From the NCBI GenBank assembly GCA_018114805.1, contig CP073042.1, positions 5,067,501 through 5,131,500 of the forward strand: DNA of 64,000 nt, in the 5' to 3' direction. A program made the position numbers and the translations under genes. Of the stretch, positions 1 to 10,322 are shown one piece after another. The notes under the pieces were generated by a model. That model did no database searches. It was not told where the DNA came from and saw nothing but the letters and a program-made list of their open reading frames with translations. The stretch is from Candidatus Streptomyces philanthi (GTDB taxonomy: Bacteria; Actinomycetota; Actinomycetes; Streptomycetales; Streptomycetaceae). Each line of letters begins with the position of its first letter. Position 1 is the stretch's first letter.

Positions 1-1
1 C

Positions 2-2305
<2,304 letters not shown>

Positions 2306-2354
2306 GTAATCGGCCGGGTGCGCCGGAGCGGAAATTCCGGCTCCGGCCCCGCCT

Positions 2355-2370
2355 ATTGGTCTGGACTAAG
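2355..2370. promoter_or_regulatory. weak DasR-site-like sequence downstream of acnA
   Basis: The 16-mer ATTGGTCTGGACTAAG matches the published DasR (GlcNAc-responsive GntR regulator) consensus, roughly ACTGGTCTAGACCACT, at about 11 of 16 positions, including the left half TGGTCT. It lies about 50 bp after the acnA stop and 620 bp before ngcE, so its relevance is doubtful. A better match sits at 2774. Confidence 0.25.
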
Positions 2371-2375
2371 TCGAG

Positions 2376-2403
2376 CGGAAGGTTGGTGGAAACCCACCTT
2401 CCG
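2376..2403. terminator. hairpin after acnA (first of two)
   Basis: An imperfect inverted repeat forms a stem of 11 pairs with one mismatch (CGGAAGGT...ACCTTCCG). It lies 70 bp downstream of the acnA stop and ahead of the much stronger hairpin at 2480. It may be an RNA 3'-end structure. Confidence 0.35.
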
Positions 2404-2479
2404 TTTCGACTTTCGGGCCCGGGCCAGCCCGGTTCGCGCGCGTCGGCGCGAGCCCGGTTCCACCCGGCCCGGGTAAGCA

Positions 2480-2517
2480 GAAGCGGGCCGCATTCCCCCC
2501 GGAATGCGGCCCGCTTC
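2480..2517. terminator. acnA transcription terminator, perfect 17-bp stem
   Basis: GAAGCGGGCCGCATTCC at 2480-2496 is perfectly complementary to 2501-2517, with a CCCC loop. There is no T-tract, as is usual for streptomycete terminators. It ends the acnA transcript. Confidence 0.85.
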
Positions 2518-2756
2518 CGTGTCTGCCGGCCGGGGCCGTCCACGCCCTCGCAGGGCCGGTGAGCTGCCCGAACGGGCAGCCCTGTTATGCCGTGTGGCCA
2601 GCCAAAAGCAGGGATCGCCCGGAGGCTCGCGGGGCGTGAGTGTCGGGCGCCCGAATAACCGCTCGGGCGCGCTGACGCCCCCCGGACCATGACGCGCGCC
2701 CGTATGTCGCTAGGTCTCAGCTCGGGAAAGACTGCTGTCAATTTCTGCTTTCGATC

Positions 2757-2786
2757 TTGCCTCCTGCGCGTTGAGTGGACTAGACT
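2757..2786 (+). promoter_or_regulatory. candidate vegetative promoter of ngcEFG
   Basis: TTGCCT (2757-2762) and TAGACT (2781-2786) are separated by 18 bp and resemble a HrdB-type promoter. The -10 element overlaps the DasR-like site, an arrangement expected for repression. This is inferred from sequence only. Confidence 0.5.
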
Positions 2787-2789
2787 TTT
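2774..2789. promoter_or_regulatory. candidate DasR operator (dre) overlapping the ngcE -10
   Basis: AGTGGACTAGACTTTT matches the 16-bp dre consensus at about 12 positions, including the central CTAGAC. The downstream operon encodes a chitobiose/N-acetylglucosamine importer, and DasR is known to govern amino-sugar uptake in streptomycetes, so the placement makes sense. Binding is inferred. Confidence 0.45.
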
Positions 2790-2995
2790 CATGTCTGAGT
2801 CGCCGTAGTTCACGGCAAGTGGACCCGATGCTGGAGGAGTGCGCCTAGCTGGCGTGCTGTCGTCATCGATCTCCTGCGCGTATGCAGCACACATCAGCTC
2901 CAAACTGACCCGCGGTGTCGGGTTGTTCGCCATAGGCGGACGCGGTAACGGGAGATCTGACACCGCCTGAGTCCTGCAGAAGGCGAGGACCCCAG

Positions 2996-4182
2996 ATGGG
3001 ATTCACCTCTGAATTCGACCGTCGTGATCTGGTCAAGCGAACGGCTGCGATCGGGCTGATCTCCGTTCCCACCATGACGGCGCTCAGCGCGTGCGCGACG
3101 GGCGGCGGCGGGGGCACGCAGCAGGTCGCCGAGGGCAGGAGGTCGGCGAGGAACCCGCTGGGGGTCAACGAGAGCGCGGGGCTCGACGTGGTGATCTTCG
3201 ACGGCGGCTTCGGCGAGGAGTACGCGAGGGCCGCGCAGGCGAAGCTTACGTGAAGGCGTACCCGAAGATGGACGGGAAGATCAAGCATTCGGCGACGCAG
3301 AAGATCCAGGCGAAGCTTTCGAAGTCGTTGCTGGCCGAGCACGGCTGGGAGTACCCGCAGACCTGGGACGAGATGCTGAAGCTGTGCGCGGACGCGAAGA
3401 AGCAGGGGAGCACGGGGTGGACGTATCCGGGGAAGTACCCGTGCTACCTGCCGTTCAGCCTGTATCCGTTCATCGCGAAGATCGGTGGCCGCGAGACGCT
3501 GGACGCGATCGACAACCTGGAGCCGAACGCGTGGAAGCACGAGGCGGTGAAGGTCGCGTTCGAGGCGTATCACGAGTTGCAGGCCAAGGGGTACATCCTC
3601 AAGGGCACGCCGGGGCTGGACCATATTCAGTCGCAGGTGGCGTGGAACGAGGGGAAGGTGTTGTTCATCCCGAACGGTTCGTGGGTGGAGAACGAGACGA
3701 AGAAGACCACGCCGAAGAACTTCGACATGGGTGTGGGCGCGCCGTCGTCGTTGGATTCGGGTGACAAGCTGCCGTACGGGACGATCTGGGCTTCCGGCGG
3801 TGAGCCGTTCATCGTGCCGAAGAACGCGAAGAACCCCCGTGGTGGTATGGAGTTGCTGCGGATCATGTTGGGCACGAAATCCACGCAGAACTTTATCCAG
3901 CAGGTGTCCTCGTTGTCCTCGCTCGATGGCGGGACGGAGGGTTTGCGGCTTCCGCCGGGGTTGGCGTCGGCGCAGGAGTTGTGGAAGAAGGCGGGGGATA
4001 ACGTCGTCAATCCGCGGTTGCAGGATTGGTATGTGACGTTGCAGAAGGAGAAGATCGGGGTGGCGGCGTTGGGCGAGATGATGGCTGGGCGTATGTCGCC
4101 GAAGGAGTGCATGGCCAAGTGTCAGAAGTTCGCGGATGAGACGGCGAAGGATTCCGCGGTGAAGAAGTACCGGCACAAGTGA
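2996..4182 (+). pseudogene. ngcE: NgcE, chitobiose/GlcNAc-binding lipoprotein (frameshift plus internal deletion)
   Basis: This is the solute-binding lipoprotein of the NgcEFG amino-sugar importer. The N-terminus has a twin-arginine-like DRRDLVKR and a lipobox LSAC (Cys33). The frame then breaks near 3248: a one-base loss produces a TGA at 3253, and the rest continues in another frame from about EAYVKAYPK to the stop at 4182. In addition, KIQAKL (near 3315) is joined directly to LLAEHGWEYPQTWDEM, whereas family members recalled from memory have roughly 115 further residues there, including much of the N-terminal lobe. The later C-terminal part (KIGGRETLDAIDNLEPNAW, NPRLQDWYVTLQKEKIG) is well preserved. 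A 12-bp direct repeat CAGGCGAAGCTT (3236 and 3308) lies beside the lesions. Codon use is less GC3-biased than in neighbours. Loss of substrate binding is expected. Confidence 0.85.
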
Positions 4183-4233
4183 GGACGCGCTGGCAGTGGC
4201 GTCCTTCGCGGGCGAGGAGTGCGGTCGGTAGCA

Positions 4234-5172
4234 GTGCGCCACGGTAAGTACGGCTTCATCGTGGGGTTTTTGTCCTTGCCGTTAGCGATTTACGCGGTTT
4301 TTGTGATCTCGCCGTTCATCCAGGCTATCTACTATTCGTTCACGAATTGGAGTGGTCTGAGCTCGGATCTCCAGATGGTGGGGTTCGATAATTACCGTAA
4401 GCTGCTGGATAACGATGTGTTCTGGCATGCGTTGCGGAACAATCTGGTGTTGTTGCTCGTGTTGCCGCTGGTGACGCTGGGCATGGGGCTGTTCTTCGCT
4501 TTCATATTGAATGTGGGTGGGCGGCGCAGGGGGGGGCGGTGGTCTCGGGTGTGCGGGGGTCGTCGTTGTACAAGGTGGTGTACTTCTTCCCGCAGGTGCT
4601 GTCGATCGCGATCGTGGCGTTGATCTTCCAGTTCGCGTACAACCCGAACAGTGGGGCGTTGAACTCGTTCCTGTCGGGGATCGGGTTGGATTCGGTGCAG
4701 CCTGATTGGTTGGGTGATCCGAGTCTGGCGTTGTGGTGTGTGATGGCGGTGATGTGGTGTGTGATGGCGGTGATGGTGTGGAACAACGTCGGGTTCTACG
4801 TGGTGTTGTTCTCGGCGGCGATGAGCACGATTCCTCGTGATTTCTACGAGGCGGCGTTGTTGGATGGCGCGAACCGGTTCACCACGTTCTTCCGGATCAC
4901 GTTGCCTCTGCTGTGGGACACCGTGCAGACCGGTTGGGTGTACATGGGCATTCCTGGCGCTGGACGCGTTCGCGGTGGTGCAGATCATGACGGTGGGGCC
5001 TGGTGGTCCTGACTACTCGACCGAGGTCCTGACGTGGTTCGTGTACACGAAGGGCATTCGGGACGGGCAGGCCGGTTACGCGACCGCGTTGGGTGTGGCG
5101 TTGCTGATCGTCACGATGGTCTTCGCGACGGTCGTCATGCGACTCGGCCGCCGAGAAAGGCTGGAGTTTTGA
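4234..5172 (+). pseudogene. ngcF: NgcF, sugar ABC transporter permease (two frameshifts)
   Basis: This is the first inner-membrane permease of the NgcEFG importer. It reads KYGFIVGFLSLPLAIYAVF and further membrane segments, then loses frame in an 8-G run at 4529-4536 (one base lost). It continues from GVRGSSLYKVVYFFPQVLS in a second frame, and shifts back at 4953/4954 (one extra C in ATTCCTGG) before LALDAFAVVQIM. The permease EAA loop YEAALLDGA is present near 4850. A 21-bp tandem duplication (near 4733-4774) encodes the segment WCVMAVM twice. The start is taken as GTG 4234 because GAGGAG lies upstream and homologues begin near xRHGKY; GTG 4219 is the alternative. T-ending and TTG codons are unusually frequent for this genome. 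Confidence 0.85.
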
Positions 5173-5232
5173 GATGACAGCACCCCGTGCCCGTGCCGTA
5201 CGCGTACGCCCCGACGTGGAGAGGAACGCGCC

Positions 5233-6189
5233 GTGAGCGGAGAACTGTCATCCAAGGACCTGGTCGACATGCTCACGGCGCTGGACCTGTCCGGCGAGCG
5301 GTCCCCCGTGAAGGCGGTGCCGCCGACGGTCTCGGGTGCCGGGCGGCAGCGTGGGGACCGTGCGGGTGGGGTGCTCAACCTGTTCTCGCACGGGATTCTG
5401 GCCGTGTGGGGGCTGTTGGTCACGCTGCCGCTGTTGTGGGCGGCGATGAGTTCGCTCAAGACCGACCGGGAGATCTTCACCTCGCCCTGGTCGCTGCCCT
5501 CGTCGCTGCATTTCGAGAACTGGTCCGACGCATGGAACACCGCGAACATGGGCCGTTACTTCCTGAACTCGGCCGTGGTCGTCGCCGGCTCCCTCTTCGG
5601 CACCATGCTGCTGGGCGCCATGGCCGCCTACGTCCTGGCCCGGTTCGAGTTCCGTGGGAACCGCTTCATCTACTACCTGTTCGTCGGCGGCATGAGCTTC
5701 CCGATCGTGCTGGCGTTGGTGCCGCTGTACTTCGTGTTGCAGAACATGGAGATGCTCAACACCAAGCACGGCCTGATCCTGGTCTACATCGCGTACTCGC
5801 TGCCCTTCACGGTCTTCTTCCTGACCTCGTTCTTCAAGACCCTGCCCACCTCGGTGGCGGAGGCGGCGATGATCGACGGGGCCTCGCACACGCGCACGTT
5901 CTTCCAGGTCATGCTGCCGATGGCCAAACCAGGACTGATCAGCATCGGCATCTTCAACTTCCTGGGCCAGTGGAACCAGTACATGCTGCCCTACCTACTC
6001 AACCAGGGCGAGGAGAAGGACAAACTCCTGCCCCAGGGACTGGTGGAACTCGCCGTCTCCCAGGGATACAAGGGCAACTGGGCCGTCCTCTTCTCCGGCC
6101 TGCTCATCGCCATGATCCCCGTCCTCGCCGTCTACATCATCTTCCAACGCCAGGTCCAAGCCGGCCTGACCGCCGGAGCCCTGAAGTAG
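5233..6189 (+). CDS. ngcG: NgcG, sugar ABC transporter permease
   Basis: This is the second permease of the NgcEFG chitobiose/GlcNAc importer, 318 residues and intact. After a hydrophilic N-terminus of about 50 residues it has six predicted membrane segments and the inner-membrane EAA loop AEAAMIDGASHTRTFFQVML (near residue 220) that docks with a shared ATPase such as MsiK. No ATPase gene is in the operon, as is usual for streptomycete sugar importers. GTG 5233 is preceded by GAGAGGAA. It lies 60 bp after ngcF. Its 3' half is C-ending in codon use, unlike ngcF. With ngcE and ngcF broken it is probably an orphan survivor. Confidence 0.9.
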   Translation: MSGELSSKDLVDMLTALDLSGERSPVKAVPPTVSGAGRQRGDRAGGVLNLFSHGILAVWGLLVTLPLLWAAMSSLKTDREIFTSPWSLPSSLHFENWSDAWNTANMGRYFLNSAVVVAGSLFGTMLLGAMAAYVLARFEFRGNRFIYYLFVGGMSFPIVLALVPLYFVLQNMEMLNTKHGLILVYIAYSLPFTVFFLTSFFKTLPTSVAEAAMIDGASHTRTFFQVMLPMAKPGLISIGIFNFLGQWNQYMLPYLLNQGEEKDKLLPQGLVELAVSQGYKGNWAVLFSGLLIAMIPVLAVYIIFQRQVQAGLTAGALK

Positions 6190-6476
6190 TCGCACCCGGC
6201 TGACCCCGGCCCCACCACGCGGCCGGCGGGACCCGGGCCGTTGCCGTGCCGGCCGGGGCCCGCGTCGCGATCGCGGGGTCGGGCGGCGGCGCGACCCCCT
6301 CTCGCGCTACGGTGTGCCGCTGCCGTCACGGTGTGCCGCCGCGCGCCGTCGCCACCGCGATCGACGTCGCCGTGCGGCGAGAGCGCCGTCACCCAACGGG
6401 TCGCTGTCCGACGGGTGGCGGTGGAGCGTCGAGGACTTGACGAGCGGCGACCTGTACGGATCAGCTTAGAGTTCAC
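6190..6476. other. intergenic region before the ROK regulator
   Basis: No gene is seen. The last 40 bp are locally AT-richer, with TTGACG at 6437 and TTAGAGTTCACATG running into the start codon. The 9-mer GAGTTCACA (6469-6477) recurs upstream of xylF. Confidence 0.5.
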
Positions 6477-6477
6477 A
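6469..6477. promoter_or_regulatory. GAGTTCACA element at the rok7B7 start
   Basis: The identical 9-mer occurs at 8189-8197 in the xylF promoter region. It is a candidate operator half-site shared by the regulator and its likely target. This is inference from repetition only. Confidence 0.3.
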
Positions 6478-7760
6478 TGTTGGAGACATCGCCGGACCTC
6501 ACCAGCGGTCCGGCCGGCGACCGGCCGTCGCGCCGTACGCTGAGGCGGGAGTGGATGGGCGTGGAGACTCCGGGATCGCAGTCGTCGCTCCACCGGGCCA
6601 ACCTTGAGCGGGTCGTACGCGCGGTGCGCATGGCGGGATCCCTTACACAGGCGGAGATCGCCCGCACGACGCGGCTCTCGGCCGCCACCGTCTCCAACAT
6701 CGTCCGCGAGCTGAAGGACGGCGGCACCGTCGAGGTCACCCCGACCTCCGCCGGCGGTCGGCGGGCCCGCAGCGTCGCGCTCAGTGGCGACGCCGGCATC
6801 GTCGTCGGCGTCGACTTCGGCCACGCCCACCTGCGGGTCGCCGTCGGCAACCTGGCCCACCGGGTGCTCGCCGAGGAGACCGAGCCGCTGGACGTGGACG
6901 CCTCGGCGGCGCAGGGCATGGAACGCGCCGAGGCCCTGGTGGGACGCCTGATCGAGGCCACCGGCATCGCGCCGGACAAGGTGGTCGGCATCGGGCTCGG
7001 CGTGCCGGGCCCCATCGACGTGGCCACCGGAACGCTGGGCTCCACCGCGATCCTGCCGGGCTGGGCCGGCGCCAACCCGCGCAACGACCTCGCGGCGCGC
7101 CTCGGCCTGCCCGTGTACGTGGACAACGACGCCAACCTGGGCGCACTCGGCGAACTGGTGTGGGGGAGCGGCCGTGGCGTGGCCGACCTGGCGTACATCA
7201 AGGTCGCCAGCGGCGTCGGCGCGGGCCTGGTGATCAGCGGCCATATCTACCGCGGGCCCGGCGGCACGGCTGGCGAGATCGGCCACATCACGCTGGACGA
7301 GTCGGGCCCGGTGTGCCGCTGCGGCAACCGCGGCTGCCTGGAGACCTTCACCGCCGCCCGCTACGTGCTGCCGCTGCTGCACTCCAGCCACGGCCCCGAC
7401 CTGACCATGGAGCGCATGGTGGCGCTCGCGCGGGAGGGCGACCCCGGCTGCCGCCGGGTGGTCTCCGACGTCGGGCGGCACGTGGGCAGCGGCGTCGCCA
7501 ACCTGTGCAACCTGCTCAACCCGAGCCGGGTGGTGCTCGGCGGTGACCTGGCCGAGGCCGGCGACCTGGTGCTCGACCCGATCCGCGACTCGGTCGCCCG
7601 GTACGCCATCCCGAGCGCCGCCCGGCAACTCTCCGTGCTGCCGGGCGCCCTCGGCAGCCGGGCCGAGGTGCTGGGAGCGCTGGCCCTGGTGCTCAGCGAG
7701 ATGGGCGACTCCACGCTCCTCGACGGCGCCGTCACCACCGGCACGCCGGCCCTGACCTGA
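6477..7760 (+). CDS. rok7B7: ROK-family transcriptional regulator, Rok7B7-like
   Basis: A 427-residue ROK regulator. A winged helix-turn-helix lies at about residues 45-85 (SLTQAEIARTTRLSAATVSN). The sugar-kinase-like ROK domain follows, with GIGLGVPGPID near residue 170, the EIGHI histidine and the zinc motif CRCGNRGCLE near residue 280. In S. coelicolor the syntenic protein Rok7B7 controls the adjacent xylose importer and influences development and antibiotic output; that is established knowledge transferred by synteny. It sits between ngcEFG and xylFGH and is intact. ATG 6477 has no good ribosome site and the transcript may be nearly leaderless. ATG 6555 is an alternative start that would leave the helix-turn-helix complete. 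Confidence 0.9.
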   Translation: MLETSPDLTSGPAGDRPSRRTLRREWMGVETPGSQSSLHRANLERVVRAVRMAGSLTQAEIARTTRLSAATVSNIVRELKDGGTVEVTPTSAGGRRARSVALSGDAGIVVGVDFGHAHLRVAVGNLAHRVLAEETEPLDVDASAAQGMERAEALVGRLIEATGIAPDKVVGIGLGVPGPIDVATGTLGSTAILPGWAGANPRNDLAARLGLPVYVDNDANLGALGELVWGSGRGVADLAYIKVASGVGAGLVISGHIYRGPGGTAGEIGHITLDESGPVCRCGNRGCLETFTAARYVLPLLHSSHGPDLTMERMVALAREGDPGCRRVVSDVGRHVGSGVANLCNLLNPSRVVLGGDLAEAGDLVLDPIRDSVARYAIPSAARQLSVLPGALGSRAEVLGALALVLSEMGDSTLLDGAVTTGTPALT

Positions 7761-8180
7761 TCTGACCCGGCCCTACCCAGCGGCGCTGGCCGTCGCTGTC
7801 GGCCCCCGCACCACGCGCACCCACGGCGGCCCCACGCGCGCCCGCGCCCGTACCCCGCCACCACCAGGCCCCGCGCGTACCCCCGCTCCGTAGCGTCCGT
7901 CCCCCTCCGCACACGCCACCTCGCCCGAGCCCGCCCCGGCACCCGTTCCCCAACCCGCGCCCGCGCCCGGCCCACCCGGGTGCCCCGTGCCCCGCACCCG
8001 TGCCCACCCCCACCGCGCAACCGCCCGGCCTGCGGCCCCGGCTCGCCCGCCCACCGCCGGCAGCCGGTCAGCCGCCGCCCGCGCGCCCGCGGCCAGCACC
8101 TCGCCGGCCTCCAGCCGGCCGACGCTCACGCCCACCCGCCGGCGCCGGGTGCGTCGCAGGCCACGGCGCTCACGTCCCGT
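7761..8180. other. C-rich low-complexity spacer between rok7B7 and xylF
   Basis: About 420 bp with strong C-over-G asymmetry on the plus strand, made of short CCCGC/CCCAC/GCCC blocks. No start/ribosome-site pair or recognisable protein is seen on either strand. Open frames here are by-products of the base composition. Confidence 0.5.
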
Positions 8181-8259
8181 TTGACCCTGAGTTCACAGGC
8201 GTAATGAATGGCATCGTTGCCATCTTGTTAAGGATTTCCTTCTTGACGCTTGTGTGGCC
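8181..8259 (+). promoter_or_regulatory. xylF promoter/operator region
   Basis: This is an abrupt AT-richer block after the C-rich spacer. It holds TTGACC (8181), GAGTTCACA (8189-8197, shared with rok7B7), TAATGA (8202), the inverted repeat AAGGA-TT-TCCTT (8231-8242) and TTGACG (8243). It likely carries the xylF promoter and regulator binding; I cannot assign the exact start. Confidence 0.5.
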
Positions 8260-8286
8260 GCCGAGTTGGCTTCCAGCCAGCTCGGC
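8260..8286. other. hairpin in the xylF leader
   Basis: GCCGAGTTGGCT (8260-8271) pairs with AGCCAGCTCGGC (8275-8286): 12 pairs with one G-T wobble and a 3-base loop. It lies 33 bp before the xylF start and just ahead of the AGGAGG ribosome site (8305-8310). It could stabilise the mRNA or modulate translation. Confidence 0.45.
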
Positions 8287-8319
8287 CGCAGTGACGGCCG
8301 CGTCAGGAGGTAACCTCAC

Positions 8320-9420
8320 ATGAACGCGACGCTCCGTCGTGTCGTCATCGCCACCGCCGCGGTCAGCCTGACCGTCGGCCTTGCCGCGTGTGGCAAGGCC
8401 AAGGAGGCGGACAGCCACGACTCCAATGACCGGAAGAAGGGCGACCCTCTCACGATCGGGCTCCTGCTGCCGGAAGACCAGACCGCGCGCTACGAGAACT
8501 TCGACAAGCCCTTGATCAAGAAACGGGTCAAGGAGCTCTGCTCGGCCTGCGACGTCAAGTACGTGAACGCCAAGTCGGACGCGTCCGTCCAGCAACAACA
8601 GGTCGACACGATGATCACCAAGGACGTGGACGTGATCATCCTCGACTCCGTGGACTCGAAGTCCATCGCCAGCTCGGTCGAGAAGGCGCACGACGCCGAC
8701 ATCCCCGTCGTCGCCTACGATCGGCTGGCCGAAGGCCCCATCTCCGCCTACACCTCCTTCGACAACGCGGAGGTCGGCAAGGTCCAGGCCAGGTCGCTGC
8801 TGAAGGAGATCGGCGGCAAGGCCAAGAGCGGCCAGATCGTCATGATCAACGGCTGGGAGGCCGACCCTAACGCCGCCATGTACAAACAGGGCGCGCTCTC
8901 CGTGCTCAGGGGCAAGGTCACGATCGGCAAGTCGTACGACGTGGAGAAGTGGCTGCCGAACCTCGCCAACGACAGCATGAACGGTGCCATCTCCTCGCTC
9001 GGCAAGGACAAGATCGTCGGCGTCTACTCGGCCAACGACGGCATGGCGGGCGGCGCCATCACCGCGCTGCGGCACGGCGGCTTCGACAAGCTGCCGCCGG
9101 TCACCGGGCAGGACGCGGAACTCGCCGCCGTGCAGCGGATCATCGCCGGCGAGCAGTTCATGAGCGTCTACAAGTCGTACAAGATCGAGGCCAGGACGGC
9201 GGCCGAGATGGCGGTGGCCCTCGGCTGGGGCGAGGACGTGCCGGCGAAGACCACCGTGGACAGCCCGACCGAGAAGGACGTACCGGCCACCCTGATCCCG
9301 CCGGTCGCGCTGACCGTGGACAACGTCAAGGACACGGTCGTCAAGGACGGCCTGTACCCGCTGGACAAGATCTGCGCGGCGAAGTTCAGGGGCGCCTGTG
9401 AACGGGCCGGCCTGCGGTAG
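8320..9420 (+). CDS. xylF: XylF, xylose-type sugar-binding lipoprotein
   Basis: A 366-residue periplasmic-binding-protein-like lipoprotein of the xylose ABC importer. A signal peptide ends in the lipobox GLAAC (Cys near residue 24). The mature part is a type-I binding fold starting DPLTIGLLLPEDQTARYENF, with VDVIILDSVDS and the conserved YSANDGMAGGAITAL near residue 232. The AGGAGG ribosome site is ideally spaced. It heads xylFGH directly downstream of the Rok7B7-type regulator. D-xylose is the expected ligand from synteny and family; other aldoses cannot be excluded. Confidence 0.92.
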   Translation: MNATLRRVVIATAAVSLTVGLAACGKAKEADSHDSNDRKKGDPLTIGLLLPEDQTARYENFDKPLIKKRVKELCSACDVKYVNAKSDASVQQQQVDTMITKDVDVIILDSVDSKSIASSVEKAHDADIPVVAYDRLAEGPISAYTSFDNAEVGKVQARSLLKEIGGKAKSGQIVMINGWEADPNAAMYKQGALSVLRGKVTIGKSYDVEKWLPNLANDSMNGAISSLGKDKIVGVYSANDGMAGGAITALRHGGFDKLPPVTGQDAELAAVQRIIAGEQFMSVYKSYKIEARTAAEMAVALGWGEDVPAKTTVDSPTEKDVPATLIPPVALTVDNVKDTVVKDGLYPLDKICAAKFRGACERAGLR

Positions 9421-9536
9421 CCGACGCACCGGCCGCGACCGGTACCCCGTGGCTCACCCGAGTTCCGTACCCGCCCGCCCCGTCTGGGCGCGGCGCATCC
9501 CCCGCCCCGGGTAGGGCGGTGAAGGAGATGGTTGAC

Positions 9537-10322
9537 GTGACCGCTACGCCCGTACTGGCGTTGCGCGGGATCTCCAAGCGATTCGGTGCCGTCCAGGCGC
9601 TCACCGACGTCGATCTGGAGGTCCGGGCCGGCGAGGTGGTCGCCCTGGTGGGCGACAACGGCGCCGGCAAATCCACCCTGGTCAAGACGATCGCCGGGGT
9701 GGCCCCCGCCGACGACGGCGTCATCGAGTGGCGGGGGCGCCCGGTGCGGGTCGACCGCCCGCACGACGCCCAGGCGCTGGGCATCGCGACCGTGTACCAG
9801 GACCTGGCGCTGTGCGATAACATCCACGTCGCCGGTAATCTCTTCCTGGGCCGGGAGCTCACCCGCGCCGGCATCCTCGACGAGGTCGAGATGGAGCGCC
9901 GCTCGCGCGAACTCCTGGAGACGCTCTCGATCCGCATTCCGAGCGTGCGCATTCCCATCGCCTCGCTCTCCGGCGGCCAGCGGCAGACGGTGGCCATCGC
10001 CCGCTCCATGCTGGGCCAGCCCGGCCTGGTGATCCTGGACGAGCCCACCGCGGCGCTCGGCGTCGAGCAGACCGCGCAGGTGCTCGACCTGGTGGAGCGG
10101 CTGCGCGAGCGCGGCCTCGCGGTGATCCTCATCAGCCACAACATGGCCGACGTCAACGCCGTGGCGGACCGGGTCGCGGTGCTCCGGCTGGGCCGCAACA
10201 ACGGCACCTTCGACATCCGCACCACCTCACAGGAGGACATCATCTCCGCGATCACCGGCGCCACCGACAACGCTGTCACCCGCCGCAAGGCCCGCACCTC
10301 GAACGCGGAGGACCACGCGTGA
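9537..10322 (+). CDS. xylG: XylG, sugar ABC transporter ATPase
   Basis: A 261-residue single-domain ATPase that powers XylFH. It has Walker A GDNGAGKST near residue 40, signature LSGGQRQ near residue 143 and Walker B LVILDEPTAALG near residue 163. E. coli XylG carries two such domains; the one-domain form is usual in streptomycetes. GTG 9537 is preferred because AAGGAG (9522-9527) is spaced correctly; in-frame GTG 9519 and ATG 9528 overlap the ribosome site. The stop overlaps the xylH start by four bases, so the two are translationally coupled. Confidence 0.93.
   Translation: MTATPVLALRGISKRFGAVQALTDVDLEVRAGEVVALVGDNGAGKSTLVKTIAGVAPADDGVIEWRGRPVRVDRPHDAQALGIATVYQDLALCDNIHVAGNLFLGRELTRAGILDEVEMERRSRELLETLSIRIPSVRIPIASLSGGQRQTVAIARSMLGQPGLVILDEPTAALGVEQTAQVLDLVERLRERGLAVILISHNMADVNAVADRVAVLRLGRNNGTFDIRTTSQEDIISAITGATDNAVTRRKARTSNAEDHA

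Larger units (their letters stand above)
2518..2995. other. intergenic region upstream of ngcE
   Basis: No gene is apparent on either strand. The stretch holds a locally AT-rich promoter zone at 2730-2800 (see the promoter and DasR-like entries) and a leader of about 200 bases before ngcE. The ngcE ribosome site GGCGAGGA (around 2981) is about 8 bases before its ATG. Confidence 0.6.

Noticed and set aside
4529..4536. Programmed ribosomal frameshifting at the G8 run in ngcF
   Set aside because: A second unrelated frameshift occurs later in the same gene, ngcE is also broken, and no stimulatory structure is evident. Decay or sequencing error is simpler.
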